Below are positions 10,665-19,290 of a DNA stretch of 64,000 bases, piece by piece. The notes below the pieces were generated by a model. The model had not been told where the DNA came from, made no database searches, and worked only from the letters and a program-made list of their open reading frames with translations. How positions within the stretch are numbered: the stretch's first letter is position 1; every line of letters begins with the position of its first letter. The DNA comes from Rhizobium johnstonii 3841 (GTDB lineage: Bacteria > Pseudomonadota > Alphaproteobacteria > Rhizobiales > Rhizobiaceae): the NCBI RefSeq assembly GCF_000009265.1, contig NC_008380.1, forward strand, positions 439,501 to 503,500, given 5' to 3'. Position numbers and translations under genes: made by a program.

Positions 10665-11168
10665 TTAGCGGCCGGCCTTTTTCGGCAAAAGCAGCTCGTC
10701 GAGAATGACGCAGCCGGCCCCGATGGTGATGAAACTGTCGGCGAGATTGAAGACCGCGAAGGACCAGCTCTCGGTGTAGAAAAGAATGTAATCGATCACA
10801 TGCCCATAGGCGAAGCGGTCGACGAGATTGCCGATCGCACCGGCGATGATCAGCGCATAACCGAGATGGGCGATCCAGCGATCCTTCGCCGTGCGGTACC
10901 ACAGCCAGATGACGAAGGCGACGATGATGAGCCGCATGCCGACGATGAACCAGCCATCCATGCCTGATAGCATCGAAAAGGCGACGCCGAGATTGTAGGT
11001 GCGGTAGAGCGCCAGCATCGGAACGACGGGCACCGCCTCCTGCAGCGGCAGGTAATGATCGACGGCGATCTTGACGGCCTGGTCGATCAGAACGGCGACG
11101 ACGATGAAGAAGAGGATCGGCGCCGGGCGCGAAAACAGCGCCGGGCGTGCATGCGTCTGTTCGGTCAT
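10665..11168 (-). CDS. lspA: Lipoprotein signal peptidase LspA (signal peptidase II)
   Basis: Inner-membrane aspartyl protease that cleaves signal peptides from prolipoproteins. The 167 residues contain four hydrophobic segments and the catalytic aspartates in AIGNLVDRF and [11 protein letters not shown], plus the conserved [10 protein letters not shown] longer frame runs upstream to 11627 but overlaps the methyltransferase gene and lacks homology. The ATG at 11168, overlapping the upstream stop codon as ATGA, is the correct start. It is the last gene of a tightly coupled trio with two RNA methyltransferase genes. Confidence 0.95.
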   Translation of the reverse strand: MTEQTHARPALFSRPAPILFFIVVAVLIDQAVKIAVDHYLPLQEAVPVVPMLALYRTYNLGVAFSMLSGMDGWFIVGMRLIIVAFVIWLWYRTAKDRWIAHLGYALIIAGAIGNLVDRFAYGHVIDYILFYTESWSFAVFNLADSFITIGAGCVILDELLLPKKAGR

Positions 11169-12025
11169 TTGCCCTCGGCAAGTGAGAGGAGATGGCGGCG
11201 CGCCTCGAAAAGCATGACGGCGGTGGCAACGGCGAGGTTCAGTGAATCGGCGCGGCCCTGCTGCGGAATACGGGCAAGCGCGTCGGCCTCCCTGGCCAGC
11301 TGCTCGGGCAGGCCGGATTGTTCGTTGCCCATCAACAGCACGACGGGCTTTTTCCGGTAGTCGATCGTCCGGTAATCGACCGCCCCGGCAAGATGTGTCG
11401 CGACGACGGAAACGCCGGCCGATTTCCGCCAGGCGATGAATTCCTCTGGCGTCGCCCGCGCGAGCGGAACGGCAAAGACCGAGCCCATGGTTGCCCGCAC
11501 CGTTTCGAGCGAGAAGGGATCGGTCGTTTCTCCGAGAAGTATGATGCCGGAAGCCCCGGCCGCATCGGCCGTGCGGATGATGGTGCCGAGATTGCCGGGG
11601 TCGCGTACCCGATCGAGCGCCACCCATGTCTCGCCCTCGCTCAGTCGGATACCCTTCAGCGGCCTCCAGCGCTGTTCGAAGATGCCGACGACCATCTGCG
11701 GATTATCGCGGCGGGTGATCGAGGCGATCACCTTTTCGCTGACCTCGAGCACCAGCCCGCCCGAGGCGACGGTCTTTGCCGCCATCTGCTCCACCAGCGG
11801 CTTGCCCTTGGCTGCCTTGGCATAGACCAGCGTGCGGATCGCCCAGCCGAGTTCGATCGCATCGATGACGAGCTTCAGTCCTTCGGCGAGGAAAGTACCG
11901 CTTTCCTCGCGCGACTTCTTGTTCGTCAGCGCCTTGATATCCTTGATGATCGGATTGGCGAGCGAGGTGACTTCCTTCACCTGTCCGACCCTGCGCGGTC
12001 CCTGATCGTGGAAATCCTTGCTCAT
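11165..12025 (-). CDS. TrmH/SpoU-family RNA 2'-O-ribose methyltransferase
   Basis: A 286-residue SPOUT-class methyltransferase. An N-terminal substrate-binding region (residues about 15-105) starts with [18 protein letters not shown] and is followed by the knotted catalytic domain. The catalytic domain shows the three SpoU motifs: [30 protein letters not shown], and the C-terminal [16 protein letters not shown]. These bind S-adenosylmethionine in the trefoil knot. The RNA target (rRNA or tRNA) cannot be assigned from this sequence. The start overlaps the preceding methyltransferase by 4 bp (ATGA), and the stop overlaps the lspA start the same way, indicating translational coupling. Confidence 0.92.
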   Translation of the reverse strand: MSKDFHDQGPRRVGQVKEVTSLANPIIKDIKALTNKKSREESGTFLAEGLKLVIDAIELGWAIRTLVYAKAAKGKPLVEQMAAKTVASGGLVLEVSEKVIASITRRDNPQMVVGIFEQRWRPLKGIRLSEGETWVALDRVRDPGNLGTIIRTADAAGASGIILLGETTDPFSLETVRATMGSVFAVPLARATPEEFIAWRKSAGVSVVATHLAGAVDYRTIDYRKKPVVLLMGNEQSGLPEQLAREADALARIPQQGRADSLNLAVATAVMLFEARRHLLSLAEGK

Positions 12026-13119
12026 TTCGGCACCCAGCGGGAAAAGAGGGAGGTGGAAAGCGCGCGGCCCTGCGTCTTGCCGTCGGTGCCGGCTTCGCGA
12101 ATCACCAGCTCGCCGGATTCGACTACACCGCCGGCGCCCCGCATCGTCTCGCGCATCAGCTCGTGGATCGAATAGAAGCTGGCGCGGATCGAATAGGCCG
12201 TCAGCACCAGGCCGACGGCCTTCGGCGACAGGATCTCGCGGCAGACATCGAGCATCAACGGCAGATGCTCGAAGAGATGCCAGACCTCGCCATTGGGGCC
12301 GCGGCCAAATTTCGGCGGATCGGTGAGGATGATATCGTACTGGCTGCCGCGGCGTTCCTCGCGCAGGATGAATTTCATCGCATCCTCGCAGATCCAGCGG
12401 ATCGGCAGCTTCTCCATGCGTCCGAGCGCCTGGTTTTCCCGCGCCCAGCCAATCGCCTTCTTCGAGGCGTCGACATGGGTGACCTCGGCGCCGGCTGCGG
12501 CGGCAACCAGCGAAGCGACGCCGGTATAACCGAAGAGGTTCAGCACTTTCAGCGGCCGGCCGGCCTTTTCGACCTCATCCTTCATCCAGCTCCAGTGGAC
12601 GATCTGTTCGGGGAAGACGCCGACATGGCGGAAGGAGGTGAAGCGGCCGAGGAAATCGACGCCGAGCAGATTGAGCGGCCAGGTCTCGCCGAGCGCCTCC
12701 TTCGGGAAACGCCAGCGGCCGGTGCCTTCCTCGTCGGTGTCGCCGGTGAAGGCGGCATCGACCTTTTCCCAAATATGGCCGGGCAGAGAAGGCCGCCACA
12801 GCGCCTGGGCTTCCGGACGGATGATGCGATAGGGGCCGTATTGCTCGAGCTTTTCGCCGTTGCCGCTGTCGATCAGATGGAAATCGCCGGCCCCGAGCGA
12901 TTCGAGGATGACGGGCACGCGCTCGGTCGGACGCTCGCCGCTGCGTGTCATCAGAGGACGCGCGACGGCGGCAGGCACAGCAGCCTCGCGCACCGCCTCA
13001 CGGGTTGCCGCAGGCCGCGCGACCGGCTTCGGCGGCCGGCCTGCCCGATCGTCCCTGCGGCTTTCACCGGAAGGACCTGATGTTTTCTTCTGGCCCGGCC
13101 GGCCTTCTCTCTGTTTCAA
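12022..13119 (-). CDS. Class I SAM-dependent RNA methyltransferase (RlmI-like)
   Basis: A 365-residue product. The first ~60 residues are basic, Pro/Ala/Arg-rich and probably disordered. A Rossmann methyltransferase core follows, with SAM-binding LNLFGYTGVASLVAAAAGA (motif I, about 195-213), VDASKKAI, and the catalytic-type DPPKFGRG motif near 275. The DPPK motif and overall order resemble the RlmI/RlmK family of 23S rRNA cytosine or guanine methyltransferases, but the N-terminal PUA domain of RlmI is not evident, so the exact position methylated is unknown. First gene of the coupled group with the TrmH-family gene and lspA. A palindromic repeat lies just upstream. Confidence 0.82.
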   Translation of the reverse strand: MKQREGRPGQKKTSGPSGESRRDDRAGRPPKPVARPAATREAVREAAVPAAVARPLMTRSGERPTERVPVILESLGAGDFHLIDSGNGEKLEQYGPYRIIRPEAQALWRPSLPGHIWEKVDAAFTGDTDEEGTGRWRFPKEALGETWPLNLLGVDFLGRFTSFRHVGVFPEQIVHWSWMKDEVEKAGRPLKVLNLFGYTGVASLVAAAAGAEVTHVDASKKAIGWARENQALGRMEKLPIRWICEDAMKFILREERRGSQYDIILTDPPKFGRGPNGEVWHLFEHLPLMLDVCREILSPKAVGLVLTAYSIRASFYSIHELMRETMRGAGGVVESGELVIREAGTDGKTQGRALSTSLFSRWVPK

Positions 13120-13170
13120 CGTGCTCTTCCGCGTCTCTGTCGGGGTGTCTTATCGGATTTGCTTCGGCTG

Positions 13171-13227
13171 CAGGCCCGCGCGTCTTTTGAAACGCGCAAA
13201 GCGCGCTGCGGCACTTTGAATATGCAG
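13171..13227. repeat. Partial palindromic repeat of family C
   Basis: Contains GCGCGTCTTTTGAAACGCGC followed by a second arm and the signature CACTTTGAATATGCAG. Copies with the same order lie at 20911-20960 and 25817-25919, and an inverted one at 46729-46830. Confidence 0.65.
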
Positions 13228-13305
13228 TAGCCCAGAAAAGCGGGGCGGATCAACTGCGCTGCCGGTCAGCCCGGGCAAGAGGACAGGGTTTTCCCGGCGC
13301 GGCGC

Positions 13306-13896
13306 CTATTTCAAGCCCTCGGAGGCCTGTATGCGAAGCCAGCTTTCCGCCGCATAGAGGGCTGCCACATGCATCGACTGCATGATGACCGCGCCGGACT
13401 GCAACTCGCCGAGGATGGCAGCAAGATCCGCAAACAGCAGCTCGACCTTCTCGCCGGGGTCGAAAGACGGTTCGCCGGCCCGGCTGAGACCAAGCGCCAG
13501 CCAGCTCGTCACCATATTGCTCTGGCTGGCGGCATTCGGATAGGAGGTGAGCAGCTTGATGAAGGTCGAGGCTTCATAGCCGGTCTCTTCCCGCAGTTCG
13601 CGCCGGGCGGCCGCCATCGCCGCGTCGCCGGTCTTGCTGTCGCCGGGTTCGAGGCTGCCGGCGACCAGACCGAGCACGATCTCGCCGCGGTCGTGCCGAT
13701 ATTCCCGTGTCAGCAGCACGCGCCCGTCAGGCATCACAGGGATGACGTTGATCCAGTCGGGGTAGTCGAGCACATGGAAGGGCGCGACGACAGTTCCATC
13801 GGCGGTGATGCAATCGTCGCTCCGGACCCGGATCCAGCGATCTTCATAGGAGATGCGGCTTGCCGTCACGCTCCAGGGCTTCAGTTCGTCGTTCAT
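13306..13896 (-). CDS. NUDIX hydrolase (ADP-ribose pyrophosphatase-like)
   Basis: Hydrolyses a nucleoside diphosphate linked to another moiety; ADP-ribose-like substrates are plausible, but the substrate is not determined. The 196-residue form starting at ATG 13896 (MNDELKPWS) was chosen because the longer frame to 14058 overlaps the divergent CoxG-like gene and its promoter region. The Nudix box is recognisable around residues 95-123 (AGSLEPGD...RRELREETGYE), with Asp where the consensus has the first Glu. The metal-binding REExxG glutamates are intact. Divergently transcribed from the CoxG-like gene, with 125 bp between starts. Confidence 0.85.
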   Translation of the reverse strand: MNDELKPWSVTASRISYEDRWIRVRSDDCITADGTVVAPFHVLDYPDWINVIPVMPDGRVLLTREYRHDRGEIVLGLVAGSLEPGDSKTGDAAMAAARRELREETGYEASTFIKLLTSYPNAASQSNMVTSWLALGLSRAGEPSFDPGEKVELLFADLAAILGELQSGAVIMQSMHVAALYAAESWLRIQASEGLK

Positions 13897-14021
13897 CGGC
13901 CCATCCCCTATGTGTGTCAAATGTGTGCCAGATCGGAACCCGGCAGATAACATTCCGTCCCGCCTTGGCAAAGCGCTTTCCCGCTGGAATAAGATGAGCG
14001 AATCGAAGATGGGGCCATCGA

Positions 14022-14477
14022 ATGGATTTCTCCGGCGAAGAACGCATCGCTGCGCCACGGGACGTCGTCTGGACAGCGCTCAACGATCCCGAGATCATGC
14101 GCGGCTGCATTCCGGGCTGCCAGAGCATCGAGCGGCTGTCGCTGAGCGCCTTCGAGGCGACGATCAAGGTCAAGGTCAGTCTGCTGTCTGCCACCTTTCA
14201 TGGGCTGCTGACGCTTTCCAATGTCGATGCGCCGAAGAGCTACACGCTGTCGGCCGAAGGCAAGGGTGGTCTTGCCGGCTTCGCCAGGGGCAGCGCCGAT
14301 ATCGTGCTCGAGGAATGGGGCGTCGAGACGATCCTGCGCTACCGGTCGAAGGCGGAACTCGGCGGCAGGCTCGCTCAATTCGGTGCCCGCCTGCTCGATT
14401 CGACCTCGCAGAAGCTCGCCGAAGGGTTCTTTTCGGATTTCAATGCCGCCGTCGTCGCGAAGATGGCGGCCGGTTAG
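14022..14477 (+). CDS. CoxG-like SRPBCC-fold protein
   Basis: A 151-residue protein with the START/SRPBCC ligand-binding fold of the CoxG family, in which subunit G of carbon monoxide dehydrogenase operons is the named member. Family hallmarks are the start MDFSGEERIAAPRDVVWTALNDP and the mid-region PGCQSIERLS. No coxSLM or other CO dehydrogenase genes are present nearby, so a role in CO metabolism is not supported. In the wider family CoxG proteins act in membrane anchoring or maturation of molybdenum hydroxylases. Followed 37 bp later by a GNAT gene on the same strand, so the two may be cotranscribed. Confidence 0.82.
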   Translation: MDFSGEERIAAPRDVVWTALNDPEIMRGCIPGCQSIERLSLSAFEATIKVKVSLLSATFHGLLTLSNVDAPKSYTLSAEGKGGLAGFARGSADIVLEEWGVETILRYRSKAELGGRLAQFGARLLDSTSQKLAEGFFSDFNAAVVAKMAAG

Positions 14478-14514
14478 GCTTGGCGCGGGCGAAGGGTTTG
14501 TTTAAATCGACGTC

Positions 14515-14949
14515 ATGACGTGGACCATCAGGCCGCCGCGGGCGGAAGACCAGGAAATGCTCGCGGAGATTTATCTTTCCGTGCGCCGCGAAACATTCGT
14601 CTGGGTCGATCCCGGCAAGTTCTATCGCGAGGATTTTGCCGCCCATACCAATGGCGAGACAGTCTTCGTCTGCGCGCATGAAAACGGCAGCGTCGCCGGC
14701 TTCCTGTCGCTCTGGCCGGAGGACGATTTCATCCACATGCTCTATATCAGCCCCGAATTCCAGGGTCAGGGTGCAGGCACGGCGCTGCTGCACGCCCTGC
14801 CGGAATGGCCGCAGCACCGATACCGGCTGAAATGCCTGGTGAAGAACCGGCGGGCAAAGGCGTTTTACCTTGCCCACGGTTTCCACGTGACCGGCAACGG
14901 CACCTCGCCGGAGGGCGATTATGAGGAACTGAGCTTTTTTCCGGCTTGA
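14515..14949 (+). CDS. GNAT-family N-acetyltransferase
   Basis: A 144-residue single-domain acetyltransferase. The acetyl-CoA binding core is visible as MLYISPEFQGQGAGTALLHA (motif A, Q-x-x-G-x-G/A, about residues 79-98), followed by the beta-strand/helix motif B with NRRAKAFYLAHGF. The substrate is unknown; such enzymes acetylate amines of small molecules or protein N-termini. It lies downstream of the CoxG-like gene on the same strand and is convergent with the lapA-like gene. Confidence 0.85.
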   Translation: MTWTIRPPRAEDQEMLAEIYLSVRRETFVWVDPGKFYREDFAAHTNGETVFVCAHENGSVAGFLSLWPEDDFIHMLYISPEFQGQGAGTALLHALPEWPQHRYRLKCLVKNRRAKAFYLAHGFHVTGNGTSPEGDYEELSFFPA

Positions 14950-14987
14950 CGGCAGCCGAGCCCGAGCCAATCGAATATTGACCAGTT

Positions 14988-15320
14988 TCACCGCGCCGGC
15001 AGCTGCCCGGCGATTTCCTCGGCGCGGTTCTTGTGGCGGTCGGCCTCGCTTTGCCAGCGGATGGCTTCCTTGGCCTCGGTGCGGGCGCGCTTGCGGTGTT
15101 TGCCCTGGCTGAACCAGGTGGCGGCCGCCCCGATCAGCATGCCCGCGATCAGCGCGACGACCAGAAAGACGAAGAAGGGCGCTGAAACTGCAAGCACCTG
15201 ATCTTCCGGCCGGAACGGATTGAAGGCGAGCGTGACGCTCTGCCGGTTGGCGACGCAGAAGACGATGAGGATGACGCCGAGCGGCAGCAGAATCAACAGG
15301 TTGACGATCTTCTTGGCCAT
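14988..15320 (-). CDS. LapA-domain (DUF1049) inner-membrane protein
   Basis: A 110-residue protein with two hydrophobic segments (about 8-26 and 43-67) separated by VANRQSVTLAFNPF, the typical LapA/YciS arrangement. A charged C-terminal tail faces the cytoplasm. The E. coli relative LapA works with LapB in regulating LPS assembly through LpxC turnover; that role is inference here. It is the third gene on the minus strand after sppA and ihfB, fitting an envelope-maintenance context. The gap to ihfB is 152 bp, so it may have its own promoter. Confidence 0.8.
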   Translation of the reverse strand: MAKKIVNLLILLPLGVILIVFCVANRQSVTLAFNPFRPEDQVLAVSAPFFVFLVVALIAGMLIGAAATWFSQGKHRKRARTEAKEAIRWQSEADRHKNRAEEIAGQLPAR

Positions 15321-15472
15321 TTGATGTCTCCACGCGGCAGATTGCGCCGGTCTTTTTGCTGGGCGCGTTTCATGCTTGCAGCGCTATGTAGGACACGCAA
15401 AGCACGATGCGTTACCAGAATAGGAAAACGGCCCCCGAGTTCAAGTGCGGTTTCGCCGCAGGCAGCGACGGC

Positions 15473-15772
15473 TCAATCCTCTTCGTCGGCCTGGCCGGGA
15501 TTAAGCCGCTCGCGCAGCTCCTTGCCGGTCTTGAAGAAGGGAACCCACTTCTCCTCGACGAAGACGGTATCGCCGGTCCGTGGGTTGCGACCGGAGCGCG
15601 AAGGGCGGTTCTTGACCGAAAAGGCGCCAAAGCCGCGCAATTCGACTCGGTTACCCGCAGCCAATGCATCCGTGATCTCGTCGAGAACCGCGTTGACGAT
15701 ATTCTCGACGTCGCGATGATAGAGATGCGGGTTGCGTGCGGCAACAATCTGCACCAATTCGGACTTGATCAC
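15473..15772 (-). CDS. ihfB: Integration host factor subunit beta
   Basis: IHF-beta pairs with IHF-alpha to bend DNA by about 160 degrees at specific sites, assisting sigma-54 promoters, recombination and nucleoid structure. The 99-residue protein has the HU/IHF fold, with an N-terminal helical dimer region ([14 protein letters not shown]) and the DNA-intercalating beta-arm [10 protein letters not shown] carrying the conserved Pro near residue 65. An acidic tail (QADEED) ends the protein. It lies 29 bp downstream of sppA on the same strand. IHF is a known architectural partner of sigma-54-dependent transcription, and rpoN lies about 3.5 kb away. Confidence 0.93.
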   Translation of the reverse strand: MIKSELVQIVAARNPHLYHRDVENIVNAVLDEITDALAAGNRVELRGFGAFSVKNRPSRSGRNPRTGDTVFVEEKWVPFFKTGKELRERLNPGQADEED

Positions 15773-15801
15773 TTTCGCCCCCTTAAATTATTGATTTCTT
15801 A

Positions 15802-16752
15802 TCAATCGTGGCCAACCTGCCAAACTGAAAGCAGCCCGTCAAGAAGCAACTTTGGGGGCAGGATTCCATTGATATCCTGGGTTTTCATGAGATCATCATA
15901 ACCGAAGATCGTAATCAACCGAGAAACAGCCCCAGCGAGCAGAAAGGGCGTATTGCTCTTCTTGTCCCAGTCCACCATCGGCAGATCGCTGTCGACGCCG
16001 CGTGACGTCAGATAGGCGCGGATCTCTGCCTCGCCCCCGATTGCATCGACGAGTTTCACCTTCAGCGCCTGGCGGCCGGTATAGATCGTGCCGTCGGCCA
16101 GTTTCAGCACCTCGTCGCGCGGCAGCTTGCGCCGGTCGGCGACCAGGTCGACGAACCAGTTATAGCTGTCGACCACCATGTTGCGGATCATCGTCTTGGC
16201 TTCCTCGCTCGCCTCGTGGAAGGGCGAGGGCTCGGCCTTCAGCGGCGAGGACTTGATCTCCTGCAGCGAAACGCCGATCTTGTCGAGCAGCGGCTGGATC
16301 TGCGGATACTGGAAGATGACGCCGATCGAACCGGTGATCGAGCTGTCGCCGGCAATGATCGTATCGCCGGCGGTTGCGATCATGTAGCCGGCGGAGGCGG
16401 CAAGCGTGCGCACGTCGGAGACGACAGGCTTCTTGGCAGATATCGCACGGATCGCCTTGAAGATTTTTTCGCCGCCATAGGTCGTGCCGCCGGGCGAGGA
16501 GATCGAAATCACCGCTGCCTTCACCTGGTCGCTGGTCTCGACCTTCTTCAACCGCTCGAGAAGCTCGTCGTCATCGACGATCAGCCCGGATATCGTCACA
16601 TGGGCGATGTGCGGGCGCTGCGTCCCGGCATCGCCGAGGGCGAAGCGGTAGAAGGCGAAACCAAGTGCCACGATGAGGGCCACCGCGATGAGGCGCCAGA
16701 AGCCCAGCTTGCGGCGCAACCGCCGGCGATCGGCGATGATCGAACTGTCCAT
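15802..16752 (-). CDS. sppA: Signal peptide peptidase SppA-type protease
   Basis: Membrane-anchored serine protease that degrades cleaved signal peptides in the envelope. The 316-residue form beginning at ATG 16752 (MDSSIIADRR) was chosen because GGAGG sits 7 nt before it; the longer frame to 16884 has an unlikely N-terminus. A single membrane helix (about 20-40) precedes the ClpP-like domain. The nucleophile region ISSPGGTTYGGEKI and ASAGYMIATAGDTIIAGDSSITGSIG, which supplies the catalytic Ser/Lys elements, are visible. The length matches the short 36K SppA form. It precedes ihfB on the same strand and is divergent from lptC. Confidence 0.92.
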   Translation of the reverse strand: MDSSIIADRRRLRRKLGFWRLIAVALIVALGFAFYRFALGDAGTQRPHIAHVTISGLIVDDDELLERLKKVETSDQVKAAVISISSPGGTTYGGEKIFKAIRAISAKKPVVSDVRTLAASAGYMIATAGDTIIAGDSSITGSIGVIFQYPQIQPLLDKIGVSLQEIKSSPLKAEPSPFHEASEEAKTMIRNMVVDSYNWFVDLVADRRKLPRDEVLKLADGTIYTGRQALKVKLVDAIGGEAEIRAYLTSRGVDSDLPMVDWDKKSNTPFLLAGAVSRLITIFGYDDLMKTQDINGILPPKLLLDGLLSVWQVGHD

Positions 16753-16977
16753 AGAAACCTCCAGCGCTGGCACCGGCTTCGGCATGCCGCCGATCGATCC
16801 GGTGAAATAGGGTGGCAGCGGCCCGTACGAATGCCAATTTTCAATGTTTTTCCGTTTTGTTGCTTGTTGCAGAAAAAATTCCATATTGGCAAGCCAATGT
16901 AATAATGCGAAACGAACTGTGATTGGCGGCCGGCTTTGTTATCGAGGCGCGGCGATCACCGCACATGGACGAGGCCT

Positions 16978-17643
16978 ATGCTCGATACCCTGAAGAACAA
17001 CGGACATGCCGCCTATTCAGGGTCCGGCAGGAATGCCTATGGCGATGCCTTGTTCCATTCCGCCCGCGTGCGGCGGCTGAAGATATTGCTGCCGGTGGCG
17101 GCCCTCATCATCGCGGCGAGCCTCACCGCGGTGGCGTTGGTCAGCATCTATCTGCCCGAGAATGTCAAGATGGAAGGCGCCAAGATCGAGAACGGCAAGG
17201 TCGTGATGGAAAAGCCGGCGATATCAGGACGCAATTCCGACGGCATCAACTATTCGATGCTGGCCGAAAGGGCTCTGCAGGATATCCGCAATCCCAATCT
17301 CATCACGCTTGAGACCATCAAGGCCGCCGTGCCGATGAATGACGGCCTGATCGCCCGCGTCGTAGCCTCGACCGCTGATTACAACCGCACCACCGACAAC
17401 CTGCATATGACGGCCCCCTTCACCCTGGTGCTGAGCAGCGGCCTCAATGCGAATTTTCAGTCCGCAGAGCTCGACATCAAGGGCGGAAACATGCGGAGCG
17501 ACGACCCCGTCACCATCACCAAGGACAATGCCTCCATTGTTGCGAAGACGCTTCAGATAACCGATAAGGGGCGGGTGATCACATTCGAGGGGAATGTTCG
17601 AATGAATGTCGATCCATCCACCATCCATAAACAGGGCACTTAA
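16978..17643 (+). CDS. lptC: LPS export system periplasmic bridge protein LptC
   Basis: LptC is the single-pass inner-membrane protein that hands lipopolysaccharide from the LptB2FG extractor to LptA. The 221-residue form starting at 16978 (MLDTLKNN) is preferred over an upstream ATG at 16936. It has a cytoplasmic N-terminus, one membrane helix (about 40-62) and a periplasmic beta-jellyroll domain ending in IVAKTLQITDKGRVITFEGNV. First gene of the lptC-lptA-lptB-rpoN cluster, whose gene order is conserved in many proteobacteria. lptA begins 15 bp after its stop. Confidence 0.9.
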   Translation: MLDTLKNNGHAAYSGSGRNAYGDALFHSARVRRLKILLPVAALIIAASLTAVALVSIYLPENVKMEGAKIENGKVVMEKPAISGRNSDGINYSMLAERALQDIRNPNLITLETIKAAVPMNDGLIARVVASTADYNRTTDNLHMTAPFTLVLSSGLNANFQSAELDIKGGNMRSDDPVTITKDNASIVAKTLQITDKGRVITFEGNVRMNVDPSTIHKQGT

Positions 17644-17658
17644 CCAGCCGGGTCATCC

Positions 17659-18300
17659 ATGACAAAAGATTGTCGCATTTCCACTTGCAAGACAGGCATG
17701 GCATTCATTGCCGGCGCATTTGCCCTTATTCTGACGGCCTCGGGCGCCGGCGCGCAGCAGGCGACGGCGACGATGCCGGGCATGAAGCTGTCCAACGACC
17801 AGCCAATCCAGATCGAAAGCGACAAGCTGGAGATCCGCGACCAGGAACACACCGCGCTCTTCACCGGCAACGTCAAGGTCGTCCAGGGGACGACGACGAT
17901 GCAGTCCGGCAAGATGACCGTCTATTACAAGGACAAGGCGGCAAAGCCGGCCGCTGACGGCGCGCAGCCCGCAGCGCAGCCGGATCAGTCGGCCTCGCTT
18001 GCATCGGGAAGTGCCGATATCGACAAGATCCTGGTGACGGACAAGGTCTTTCTGAGCTCGGGCACGCAGACGGCGACCGCCGATGATGGCAATTTCGACA
18101 TGGCCTCGCAGACATTCATCCTCACCGCGGATGAGGGGAATAAAGTTATTCTGTCGGACGGGCCGAACGTCTTTACCGGCTGCAAACTGACGGTTCACAT
18201 GCAGACTGGCCAGGCGGAGCTTGAAAGCTGCGGTGGGCGTGTCCAGATTCAGCTCGATCCGAAATCGCAGCCGAATGCGCAGCAGCAGAAGCAGAACTGA
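17659..18300 (+). CDS. lptA: LPS transport periplasmic protein LptA
   Basis: LptA polymerises across the periplasm to form the lipopolysaccharide bridge between LptC and LptD. The 213-residue precursor has an N-terminal export signal (hydrophobic core about 13-28, cleavage likely after AGAQ). The OstA-like domain follows, beginning QPIQIESDKLEIRDQEHTALFTGNV, with repeated beta-strand pattern ITLTADEG-like elements. A low-complexity Ala/Gln/Pro insert lies around residues 95-120, and the C-terminus is Gln-rich. It lies 15 bp after lptC and 16 bp before lptB. Confidence 0.92.
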   Translation: MTKDCRISTCKTGMAFIAGAFALILTASGAGAQQATATMPGMKLSNDQPIQIESDKLEIRDQEHTALFTGNVKVVQGTTTMQSGKMTVYYKDKAAKPAADGAQPAAQPDQSASLASGSADIDKILVTDKVFLSSGTQTATADDGNFDMASQTFILTADEGNKVILSDGPNVFTGCKLTVHMQTGQAELESCGGRVQIQLDPKSQPNAQQQKQN

Positions 18301-18316
18301 GAAGCCGGCCTCCCAC

Positions 18317-19117
18317 GTGAAATTATCATCGCTATCCACCATGTTCGGCAAGCCCGGGCCACAAGCTGCGGGCGCCGCCGACAAGAGCCGCTATCAGGGA
18401 ACGCTGATCGCACGGGGTCTGACGAAGACCTATGCGACGCGGCGCGTCGTCAACGGCGTCTCGCTGGTGGTGCGCCGTGGCGAGGCCGTCGGCCTGCTCG
18501 GCCCGAACGGCGCCGGCAAGACCACCTGTTTTTACATGATCACCGGCCTGGTGCCGGTCGATGAAGGCACGATCGAGATCGACGGCAACGATGTCACGAC
18601 CATGCCGATGTACCGCCGCTCGCGCCTCGGCGTCGGTTACCTGCCGCAGGAAGCCTCGATCTTCCGCGGCCTGACGGTGGAAGAGAATATCCGCGCTGTC
18701 CTCGAAGTGCATGTGAAGGACAAGGCCGAGCGCGAGCAGAAGCTGAACGAGCTGCTGGAAGAATTCCATATCCAGAAGCTGCGCAAAAGTGCCGCCGTCG
18801 CCCTGTCCGGCGGTGAGCGCCGCCGCCTCGAAATCGCGCGTGCACTTGCGACCGACCCGACCTTCATGCTGCTCGACGAGCCCTTTGCCGGCGTCGACCC
18901 GATCTCGGTCGCCGACATCCAGAATCTCGTTCACCACCTAACGGCACGCGGCATCGGCGTGCTCATCACCGACCACAATGTGCGCGAGACGCTGGGCCTT
19001 ATCGACCGCGCCTACATCATCCATGCCGGTGAGGTGCTGACCCATGGTCGGGCGAACGACATCGTCAACAATCCGGAAGTGCGCCGGCTCTACCTCGGCG
19101 ACAATTTCAGCCTCTGA
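18317..19117 (+). CDS. lptB: LPS export ABC transporter ATPase LptB
   Basis: The cytoplasmic ATPase that powers LPS extraction by LptFG. Walker A GPNGAGKTT, signature LSGGERRR and Walker B MLLDEPFAGVDP are intact, as is the H-loop ITDHN. The frame is open back to 18221 but overlaps lptA there, so a start at GTG 18317 (266 residues) or ATG 18341 (258 residues) is more likely. Neither has a strong ribosome binding site; 18317 is reported, and the N-terminal 8 residues are uncertain. rpoN follows 173 bp later, as in most proteobacteria. Confidence 0.93.
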   Translation: MKLSSLSTMFGKPGPQAAGAADKSRYQGTLIARGLTKTYATRRVVNGVSLVVRRGEAVGLLGPNGAGKTTCFYMITGLVPVDEGTIEIDGNDVTTMPMYRRSRLGVGYLPQEASIFRGLTVEENIRAVLEVHVKDKAEREQKLNELLEEFHIQKLRKSAAVALSGGERRRLEIARALATDPTFMLLDEPFAGVDPISVADIQNLVHHLTARGIGVLITDHNVRETLGLIDRAYIIHAGEVLTHGRANDIVNNPEVRRLYLGDNFSL

Positions 19118-19119
19118 CG

Positions 19120-19157
19120 CCGGATCCGGATGATTTTAGGCCGGATCGGCAGAAATT
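19120..19157. repeat. Decayed fragment of family A palindromic repeat
   Basis: GGATGATTTTAGGCCGGATCGGC resembles the second hairpin of the repeat at 7053-7190, but the right arm is degraded (GGCAGAAATT). It lies between lptB and rpoN. About 22 bp further on, TTGACC at 19180-19185 is a possible -35 element for rpoN, but no good -10 follows at the right distance. Confidence 0.5.
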
Positions 19158-19290
19158 CACCGTGCCGTCATAGTTCCGCTTGACCAAATACAATAAAAAA
19201 GCAATTTTTGGGCCAACTTGGATTTCCGTGGCCTGAAGCCTTGATCGGACGCGGTTTCCCGGAGGAATCGAGGGGAGTTTCGCGTCCGTC

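Noticed and set aside
11169..11627. N-terminal extension of the lspA frame
   Set aside because: It overlaps the TrmH-family gene out of frame; LspA proteins start at the ATG 11168 position.
14022..14477. Carbon monoxide dehydrogenase locus suggested by the CoxG-like gene
   Set aside because: No coxS, coxL, coxM or accessory cox genes are nearby; CoxG-like proteins occur widely without CO oxidation.
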